64,000 nt of DNA from Rhizobium rhizogenes NBRC 13257. Its GTDB lineage: Bacteria > Pseudomonadota > Alphaproteobacteria > Rhizobiales > Rhizobiaceae. Under the pieces are notes generated by a model that was not told the DNA's origin, did not search any database, and saw nothing but the letters and a program-made list of their open reading frames with translations. How positions within the stretch are numbered: position 1 is the first letter of the stretch; each line of letters opens with the position of its first letter. Below are positions 55,523 to 64,000 of the stretch, one piece after another. The position numbers were made by a program, and so were the translations under genes. The stretch covers positions 434,001 to 498,000 of the forward strand of contig NZ_BAYX01000004.1 in assembly GCF_000696095.1 (NCBI RefSeq), read 5' to 3'.

Positions 55523-55646
55523 TGGAGAGCTCCTGTTTCACTGCCTTCTCGCATTGAGATGGCTGAGGCAAGGGAACTATGACCGCTGGCTTGCCTGCGA
55601 TAAACGTGCTCTATGTTCATTCATTTAGAACCTCTGGGTTTATAAT

Positions 55647-56540
55647 ATGGATAAATTATCCGGTATGGCCATGTTCGTGCGGGTGGTCGAGCACGGCAGC
55701 TTTAGCGCCGCGGCCGACGCTGCCGGAGTGTCGCCGACCATGGCGGGCAAGCAAATCCGGGCAATAGAGGCACATTTGGGAGCTCGCCTGCTGCACCGAA
55801 CCACCCGGCGTCAGCAGCTCACCGAAATCGGCCGGCTGTATTACGAGCGCTGCAAGCAAGTGTTGGCCGATGTGCAACTGGCTGATGCAAGCGCAAGCGA
55901 ATTGCAAGCCGAGCCCCGTGGTCTCCTGCGCATCGTCTCCCCTGTCACTTTCGGAAGTCATCGCCTGATGCCGGCACTGTCCGACTATCTCGCCATGTAC
56001 CCAGCCGTGAGCGTCGACGTCATGCTGGACAACGGGGTGCCGGACCTGTCGCGGGAAGGCTGTGAACTTGCAATCAGGATAGGCAGTGTCACAGAGGTCG
56101 ATTTGGTGGCGCGTCCTCTCCAGCCATATCGAAGAATAATGGCCGCCTCAGCGTCCTATCTGGAGCGGCGGGGCACGCCGGTACACCCGAGGGATCTCTC
56201 CGCGCATGACTGTCTCGGCCTCTCCTATTGGCGCCACCGGGATCAGTGGCACCTGTTCGGCCCGGATGGCGAATGGCGGTCCGATGTGAGCGGGCGATTG
56301 TCTGCCGACAATGGTGATGCACTGCGCGTAGCGGCCTTGAATGGCGCGGGTATTGTTCTTCAGCCGGAAGTCATGCTTGCTGATGATCTCGCTAGAGGCC
56401 GCCTTGTGCAGGTTCTGCCCGAATGGACGCCCGTCGCCTCGCCGATGTACCTGCTATATGCCGTGGATCGCCGGCCTACCGCGAAACTGCGCAGCATGAT
56501 CGATTTTCTGCTGAAACGCTTTGGCGCATCTGCTGAATAG
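55647..56540 (+). CDS. LysR family transcriptional regulator
   Basis: This is a 297-residue LysR-type regulator. The N-terminal winged helix (MDKLSGMAMFVRVVEHGSFSAAADAAGVSP, then the HLGARLLHRTTRRQQLTEIG wing) covers residues 1-65 and the effector domain covers about 90-290. It resembles CrgA-type regulators. It is divergent from the tautomerase gene and, by the usual logic of the family, likely controls it in response to a metabolite. Confidence 0.92.
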   Translation: MDKLSGMAMFVRVVEHGSFSAAADAAGVSPTMAGKQIRAIEAHLGARLLHRTTRRQQLTEIGRLYYERCKQVLADVQLADASASELQAEPRGLLRIVSPVTFGSHRLMPALSDYLAMYPAVSVDVMLDNGVPDLSREGCELAIRIGSVTEVDLVARPLQPYRRIMAASASYLERRGTPVHPRDLSAHDCLGLSYWRHRDQWHLFGPDGEWRSDVSGRLSADNGDALRVAALNGAGIVLQPEVMLADDLARGRLVQVLPEWTPVASPMYLLYAVDRRPTAKLRSMIDFLLKRFGASAE

Positions 56541-56603
56541 CGATCCCGCTGCATGTCGCTCGGGCGTTTCGGGCGAACAACGCTAGTCTGCATTGCGCAC
56601 AAA

Positions 56604-56630
56604 AAAATGCCGCCCAAAAGGCGGCATTTT
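56604..56630. terminator. bidirectional terminator, LysR / secA junction
   Basis: AAAATGCCGCC and GGCGGCATTTT pair around CAAAA. The flanking A-tract and T-tract allow use in both directions, for lysR and for the convergent secA. Confidence 0.9.
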
Positions 56631-56656
56631 GATTGTTGCTAAGAGATTGCGAAGCC

Positions 56657-59377
<2,721 letters not shown>

Positions 59378-59623
59378 CTGAATGGTCCTTTCTGAGATTT
59401 CATCCTGTCGTTTTCTGCTTCATCCATCTCCGAAAAAAACGGGAGTTCAGCACAAAACGCCCGGAAACTGTTCTGGACGCGAGGTTGCGTGACAGATAAG
59501 AGGGGGGTCGATTGATGTCAACGGGAATTGGCCGATACAGAAAGGCCACATTCTCCTGCTGAAGGCTTTTTTCCTGCCGGATTCACAGCTTCGAGCCGGT
59601 CGAGACCACCGAAAGGTTATTTT

Positions 59624-60526
59624 ATGTTGAACTACAATAAACTTGCCGCGGTTGCTTTCGCAACATTCGTTACGTTGCATGCGCCGGTTTTTGCCGATGA
59701 TGCGAAGGATCCGGTTGTCGCCAAGGTCGGCGATGTCGAAATCCATCAGTCCGAACTCGATCTCGCGATCGCCAACCTCGACCCGCAGCTCGGCCAGCTT
59801 CCTGACGACCAGAAAAAGGTCGCCGCCCTTTCGGCTTCGATCGACGTGAAGCTGCTCGCCAAGGACGCCGCTGCCGAAAAGCTCGACCAGACGCCGGACT
59901 TCCAGTCGCATATGGCCTATCTGCGCGACCGCGAACTGCACAATGCCTATTTCAAGGCCCATGTCGCCGACGGCATCACCGACGATGAAGTCAAGGCTCG
60001 CTACGACAAGGAAGTCGCAGCCCTGCCGAAGCAGGAAGAAGTCCATGCCCGCCATATCCTGGTGAAGACCGAGGACGAAGCCAAGGCAATCATCAAGGAA
60101 CTCGACGCCGGCAAGGATTTCGCCACGCTCGCCAAGGAAAAGTCCACCGACCCGAACAAGGCCGACGGCGGCGATCTCGGCTATTTCGCCCATGGCCGAA
60201 TGGTCAAGGAATTCGAAGACGCAGCCTTCGCACTGCCGGTCGGCACCTACACCAAGACCCCGGTCAAGAGCGATTTTGGCTGGCACGTCATCAAGGTCGA
60301 AGACAAGCGCGTTGCTCCGCCACCGCCGTTCGACCAGGTGAAGGATCAGGTTCGTCAGCTCGTCATGCGCGACAAGTATCTTGAACTCCTGAACAAGGCC
60401 AAACAGAACACCAAGGTCGCGATCAGCGATCCGGCGCTCAGCAAGGCCTATGAAGATGCGCAGAAGCAGCAGGATGCAGCACCGGCGGACGACGCCATTG
60501 CGCCTGACGCCCAGCCGCAGCAGTAA
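59624..60526 (+). CDS. periplasmic PpiC-type peptidyl-prolyl isomerase
   Basis: This 300-residue foldase has a signal peptide (hydrophobic core near residues 6-22, cleavage near ADDAKDP), an N-terminal SurA-like helical part and a parvulin domain around residues 130-225 ([54 protein letters not shown]). The C-terminal tail is Gln/Ala-rich. ATG 59624 has AAAGG with 7-base spacing. It is divergent from secA, and precedes argJ. It likely helps fold exported proteins. Confidence 0.92.
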   Translation: MLNYNKLAAVAFATFVTLHAPVFADDAKDPVVAKVGDVEIHQSELDLAIANLDPQLGQLPDDQKKVAALSASIDVKLLAKDAAAEKLDQTPDFQSHMAYLRDRELHNAYFKAHVADGITDDEVKARYDKEVAALPKQEEVHARHILVKTEDEAKAIIKELDAGKDFATLAKEKSTDPNKADGGDLGYFAHGRMVKEFEDAAFALPVGTYTKTPVKSDFGWHVIKVEDKRVAPPPPFDQVKDQVRQLVMRDKYLELLNKAKQNTKVAISDPALSKAYEDAQKQQDAAPADDAIAPDAQPQQ

Positions 60527-60548
60527 GCAGTCGCAGTCACAACCATCT

Positions 60549-60575
60549 GGGCCCGGTTTTTCCGGGCCCTTCATT
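60549..60575 (+). terminator. hairpin after ppiC
   Basis: GGGCCCGG and CCGGGCCC pair around five T residues, followed by TTCATT. The T-tract is weak, so termination may be partial and argJ, 14 bases on, could be read through. Confidence 0.55.
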
Positions 60576-60588
60576 ATCAGGTGGCCTC

Positions 60589-61830
60589 ATGTCCGGTTCC
60601 GTCTCTCCGCTTGCTCCCAAATCCTTCGTTGCCATGCCGGCTTTGCGCGGCGTCCGCATGATCACGGCGTCCGCCGGGATCAAGTACAAGAACCGGACCG
60701 ATGTCCTGCTCATGGTGTTCGATAAGCCGGCCGCCGTCGCGGGTGTCTTCACCCGCTCGAAGTGCCCCTCGGCTCCGGTCGATTTCTGCCGGTCGAACCT
60801 TTCGCATGGCATCGCCCGCGCCGTCGTCGTCAATTCCGGCAATGCCAATGCCTTTACCGGCCTCAAGGGTCGCCAGGCGACTGAGCTGACCGCCAAGTCG
60901 GCTGCCGCCGCCGTCGGCTGCGGTGAGAACGAAGTTTACCTCGCCTCGACCGGCGTCATCGGCGAGCCGCTCGACGCGACCAAGTTTGCCGGCGTGCTCG
61001 ACACCATGGCGAAGGATGCCACCGGCGACTTCTGGTTCGAAGCCGCCAAGGCGATCATGACCACGGACACCTATCCGAAGGTTGCCACCCGCAGCGCCGA
61101 GATCGGCGGCGTCAAGGTCACCATCAATGGCATCGCCAAGGGCGCCGGCATGATCGCGCCTGACATGGCGACGATGCTGTCCTTCGTCGTCACCGATGCC
61201 GATATTTCCGCTTCCGCCCTGCAGGCTCTGCTCTCCGACGGCGTCGGCCCGAGCTTCAATTCGATGACGATCGACAGCGACACGTCGACCTCGGATACGC
61301 TGATGCTGTTTGCCACCGGTGCCGCCGCTGCCGATGGTCAGGCGCATATCGAGCGCGCCGATGACCCGAAGCTTGCTGGCTTCCGCGCAGCGCTGAACGA
61401 GCTCCTCAAGGATCTCGCCATCCAGGTCGTCCGCGACGGTGAGGGCGCCACCAAGATGCTGGAGATCACGGTCACCGGCGCCGAGAGTGATGCTAGTGCC
61501 AAGCGTATCGCGCTATCGATCGCTAATTCGCCGCTGGTCAAGACCGCGGCCGCCGGCGAGGACGCCAATTGGGGCCGCGTCGTCATGGCTGTCGGCAAGG
61601 CTGGCGAAATGGCCGATCGCGACAAGCTTGCCATCTGGTTCGGCGATGTCCGCGTCGCCGTCAACGGCGAACGCGATGCTACCTATTCCGAGGAAGCCGC
61701 TTCCAACGTGATGAAGCAGCAGGATATTCCCGTGAAAGTCGACCTTGGTATAGGCAATGGCCGGGCAACGGTCTGGACCTGCGACCTCACCAAGGAATAT
61801 GTTGCCATCAATGGCGACTACCGGAGCTGA
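60589..61830 (+). CDS. argJ: bifunctional ornithine acetyltransferase / N-acetylglutamate synthase
   Basis: ArgJ transfers the acetyl group from N-acetylornithine to glutamate in the cyclic arginine pathway. The 413-residue protein is made as one chain and cleaved at the conserved Ala-Thr: T195 in [12 protein letters not shown] is the nucleophile. [10 protein letters not shown] and GVIGEPLD are family landmarks. With argH at 28 kb, the window holds two arginine genes. The next gene's ATG overlaps its end by about 20 bases. Confidence 0.95.
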   Translation: MSGSVSPLAPKSFVAMPALRGVRMITASAGIKYKNRTDVLLMVFDKPAAVAGVFTRSKCPSAPVDFCRSNLSHGIARAVVVNSGNANAFTGLKGRQATELTAKSAAAAVGCGENEVYLASTGVIGEPLDATKFAGVLDTMAKDATGDFWFEAAKAIMTTDTYPKVATRSAEIGGVKVTINGIAKGAGMIAPDMATMLSFVVTDADISASALQALLSDGVGPSFNSMTIDSDTSTSDTLMLFATGAAAADGQAHIERADDPKLAGFRAALNELLKDLAIQVVRDGEGATKMLEITVTGAESDASAKRIALSIANSPLVKTAAAGEDANWGRVVMAVGKAGEMADRDKLAIWFGDVRVAVNGERDATYSEEAASNVMKQQDIPVKVDLGIGNGRATVWTCDLTKEYVAINGDYRS

Positions 61831-62620
61831 TATTGAACTGATGCATGCGCTGTCCACGATGAACAAACTGCCGTTGGTGCGCAGGCTCGAAGCTGTTGGC
61901 TTCCGGGCCTGGCCTGCTTCGTCCGTGCAGTATGACGGTAGCTGGCAGGTGCGGTTGACGGCGGGCCATCCGTCGAAGCGGCTGAATTGTGTCGTGCCGC
62001 TTGATCCCTCCGACCATCGTGATCTGGAGATCCGGCTGACGAAGGCGCAGCGCAAGTTCGAAGCCTATGGCCGGCTGATGGTGGTGCGCGAAACGCCGCT
62101 GGCCTCGCCGATGCTGATCGAGCTGTTGCAGAGCAAGGGTTGGATACGGTTCGACGAGACCATCGTCATGATCGCCGATCTCGTTGATCTCGAATTGCCG
62201 GATGCGCTGGACCATCTGCCGAGCCATGATGTCGGCCGCTATGTCGACGCCAGCCTGCTGGTCGATCGCGCCGATCCTGCGCTCAAGCCTGCCCTGGCGG
62301 AAGTGGTGAGCGGCATCAAGCCGCCATCGGGTCTTTTCGTCATCGAGAATGACGATGCCGGGCCGGTGGCGACGACGCTCTGCGTGCAGGACAACGATCT
62401 TGCCGGTATCCTGTCGGTTTCCGTTTCGGCCGAACATCGGCGCAAGGGATTGGGTGTCGAAATCCTGACGTCGGCGCTGCGCTGGGCGCGCATGCGCAGT
62501 GCCCGCACCGCCTGGCTTCAGGTCGGCGCAACCAACGATCCGGCGCTGGCGCTTTATGCCCGTTTCGGTTTCCGCGAGGCCTATCGTTATTGCTACTGGC
62601 GTTCCCCGGGGGAAGCATGA
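61811..62620 (+). CDS. GNAT family N-acetyltransferase
   Basis: This 269-residue protein has an N-terminal domain of unknown role and a C-terminal GNAT acetyl-CoA site ([37 protein letters not shown]). ATG 61811 was chosen because the family starts near [15 protein letters not shown]; other in-frame starts are ATG 61841 and 61859, none with a good ribosome site. It overlaps argJ by 20 bases and mutT by 4, so it is one operon with both. Its substrate is unknown. Confidence 0.85.
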   Translation: MATTGADIELMHALSTMNKLPLVRRLEAVGFRAWPASSVQYDGSWQVRLTAGHPSKRLNCVVPLDPSDHRDLEIRLTKAQRKFEAYGRLMVVRETPLASPMLIELLQSKGWIRFDETIVMIADLVDLELPDALDHLPSHDVGRYVDASLLVDRADPALKPALAEVVSGIKPPSGLFVIENDDAGPVATTLCVQDNDLAGILSVSVSAEHRRKGLGVEILTSALRWARMRSARTAWLQVGATNDPALALYARFGFREAYRYCYWRSPGEA

Positions 62621-63030
62621 GCGAAGCCGGCCGCAAGATCATTCTCGTCGCCGCTTGTGCGTTGATCGACACCGATGGCCGCATTCTTCTGGCGCAACGG
62701 CCGGAAGGCAAATCGCTGGCCGGCCTGTGGGAATTTCCCGGCGGCAAGGTCGAGTCCGGCGAAACGCCGGAGGAAACGCTGATCCGCGAGCTTGAGGAAG
62801 AGCTCGGCATCCAGACCAAGGTTGCTTGCCTCGCGCCGCTGACCTTCGCCAGCCATACCTACGAGACCTTCCACCTACTGATGCCGCTTTATATATGCCG
62901 GCGTTACGAGGGTATCCCGCATGGTCGCGAAGGCCAGGCGATCAAATGGGTACGGCCGCAGGCCCTGCGCGACTACCCGATGCCGCCGGCCGACGAGCCG
63001 TTGATCCCGTTTCTACAGGATCTGCTGTAG
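62617..63030 (+). CDS. mutT: 8-oxo-dGTP diphosphatase (Nudix)
   Basis: MutT clears oxidised guanine nucleotides from the DNA precursor pool. The 137-residue protein has the Nudix box in GGKVESGETPEETLIRELEEELGI (about residues 40-62; key residues are the Glu/Arg of RELEEE). The ATG overlaps the GNAT stop in ATGA, so the two are translationally coupled. It closes the ppiC / argJ / GNAT / mutT run. Confidence 0.94.
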   Translation: MSEAGRKIILVAACALIDTDGRILLAQRPEGKSLAGLWEFPGGKVESGETPEETLIRELEEELGIQTKVACLAPLTFASHTYETFHLLMPLYICRRYEGIPHGREGQAIKWVRPQALRDYPMPPADEPLIPFLQDLL

Positions 63031-63333
63031 GTTCAAAGAAGTCCAAATTATCTCCGTCAAGATCGATGGCGAAAGCCGCACATGCGCGCTCGAGGTGTAA
63101 TTGTGTCGCCGGCGGTATCGTCGTCGCAATCAATGCACCGATAACCGCTGTTGGCTAAAACATAGTTAATTTAAATTAATTGTTTAATATCAGTAAATTA
63201 GAGGTCAGAAAGCGTTGTCTCACGATTCGACATGGTTCGATTTCACCTGTGGATATTAAGGGATCGTTTATGACCTTCTGGCATTCAATGGTCGCAATCA
63301 AGCAGTTGGTGTTTGCGTTAAAGAAGGCTTGAC
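63031..63333. other. AT-rich gap with a 14-base palindrome
   Basis: This 303-base stretch has no supported gene. TTAATTTAAATTAA at 63166-63179 is a perfect palindrome in the most AT-rich patch of the window. Such patches can be bound by MucR/Ros-type silencers in rhizobia, but here it is only a guess. The small membrane-protein gene starts at its end. Confidence 0.4.
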
Positions 63334-63651
63334 ATGATGGACGACGATTTCTGGAAAGCTGTTCAGGAAAAAGAACAGTCCTATTCCACGTCGCGTAGGA
63401 CCGGCGCGTTGAATATCGCTTTGCTGTTTGGAACAGCGGCGGTCGCGCTGTCGCTTATTCTGACGCCAATGCTGTCCGACAAGTCCAAGTCCAACGTGCT
63501 TGCCAGCGCGCCCGATCTCGACACTATGACAACTGGCTCCATTCAGCGAACCGAAGACGGCAAGCGTTACACCATCCGCCGCAGCGTCCTGCAGCAGGAG
63601 CCCGGTTCAGTCTGCATCGTCCAAGGCTATGGTGCCGACGGCGGTTGCTGA
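63334..63651 (+). CDS. small membrane-anchored protein of unknown function
   Basis: I do not recognise a named family. The 105-residue protein has a charged N-terminus (MMDDDFWKAVQEKEQ), one membrane segment near residues 26-44 (NIALLFGTAAVALSLILTP) and a C-terminal part with DGKRYTIRRSVLQQ and a final pair of Cys. ATG 63334 (or 63337) has AAGG at a fair spacing. It lies 78 bases before the pilin gene on the same strand and is often found beside it in rhizobia as far as I recall. Confidence 0.7.
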   Translation: MMDDDFWKAVQEKEQSYSTSRRTGALNIALLFGTAAVALSLILTPMLSDKSKSNVLASAPDLDTMTTGSIQRTEDGKRYTIRRSVLQQEPGSVCIVQGYGADGGC

Positions 63652-63729
63652 TTGCTATAGAGGTTAAGCCTATCGGGTGCATGAACGCGCCGGATTCGCT
63701 CGTTTTCAAAAGCTAGGAGCTTGAAGCGT

Positions 63730-63912
63730 ATGCGTTCCGTTCGACGTTTTTTCAATGACAGGACCGGTGCCACGGTCGTCGAATATGGCCTGATCGCGGC
63801 CCTCATGTCGGTGGCGATCGTCAGCGGCCTTGGCGCTTTCGGCGGCAGCCTGACAAACGTGTTCAACCTCGTCTCCAACACGCTGAACGGCCCGGTAACG
63901 CCGGCGAACTGA
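63730..63912 (+). CDS. Flp-family type IVb pilin
   Basis: This is a 60-residue prepilin. The leader ends in Gly 13 and is followed by ATVVEYGLIAALMSVA: Glu is at +5 and Tyr at +6 after the cleavage site, as required for the prepilin peptidase and for assembly. The rest is the hydrophobic helix. ATG 63730 has AGGAG at 10 bases; TTG 63721 sits too close to it. No cpa/tad assembly gene is visible in the window. Confidence 0.9.
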   Translation: MRSVRRFFNDRTGATVVEYGLIAALMSVAIVSGLGAFGGSLTNVFNLVSNTLNGPVTPAN

Positions 63913-63943
63913 AACGCTCAGCTCCAGTTCGATTCCCATCCAT

Positions 63944-64000
63944 CTATTGTTTGAGCTTGTGCTCTTCGACTTTCAGGGCGTCGGCGAGCCGTGCCTTGGC
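63944..64000 (-). CDS. C-terminal end of an unidentified protein
   Basis: The last 57 bases on the minus strand read in frame as AKARLADALKVEEHKLKQ-stop, with the TAG at 63946-63944. The high charge and open frame up to the window edge suggest the tail of a real gene entering from the right. Too little is visible to name it. Confidence 0.4.
   Translation of the reverse strand, partial: AKARLADALKVEEHKLKQ

Overview
The window is a 64 kb stretch of high-GC alphaproteobacterial core chromosome, almost certainly from a Rhizobium or a close relative in the Rhizobiaceae. The evidence is gene content and order: bolA / J-protein / cobS / cobT (aerobic cobaltochelatase), ftsE-ftsX-ydcF-plsC, gloB / methyltransferase / hisC-tyrC, the LptM-like lipoprotein gene with lysA and argH / tlpA, etfBA with a PduO-type adenosyltransferase, and secA / ppiC / argJ / GNAT / mutT. 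Small rhizobial palindromic repeats lie between genes. No transposase, integrase, phage gene or CRISPR array was seen.

Layout. 1-6 kb: the aroB tail, a CNNM/CBS transporter, bolA, a J-domain protein and cobST. 6-15.6 kb: a lipoprotein esterase, the queuosine-precursor transporter with an unusual leader, L28, small transport and hydrolase genes, gloB, hisC and tyrC. 15.6-16.1 kb: a RelE/Phd-type toxin-antitoxin pair. 16-23 kb: DUF2125, a ChaC-like enzyme, the ftsEX operon, hpt and a CpdR-like receiver. 23-30 kb: a DUF4175 giant, then lysine and arginine biosynthesis and tlpA. 30-34.8 kb: hbd, etfBA, the cobalamin adenosyltransferase, a HIG1-like protein and an SDR. 34.8-39.2 kb: BrkB, gluQRS, alkA, an HNH nuclease, dsbB and a DedA-like protein. 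39.2-42.5 kb: a less GC-rich, strain-variable looking segment with tiny genes and a divergent phyH / araC pair, followed by tRNA-Leu(CAA). 43-49.8 kb: an MFS/TetR pair, a methyltransferase, an aldo-keto reductase, a long signal peptidase and a TetR-EamA pair. 50-56.5 kb: an acyl-CoA synthetase, a CelD-like acyltransferase with a flippase, a GST and a tautomerase / LysR pair. 56.6-64 kb: secA, ppiC, argJ, GNAT, mutT and an Flp pilin.

Most genes are ordinary housekeeping functions: aromatic, lysine and arginine amino acids, cobalamin insertion and adenosylation, envelope division, protein export and folding, and fatty-acid or amino-acid electron transfer. No clear new multi-gene system was found. 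The most interesting signals are non-coding or very small: a pseudoknot-like leader on the queuosine transporter gene, operator-like dyads before etfBA, hbd, cobS and the TetR genes, a 39-residue membrane peptide gene with an excellent ribosome site, and a hairpin / small gene / terminator unit at 40.2-40.6 kb.
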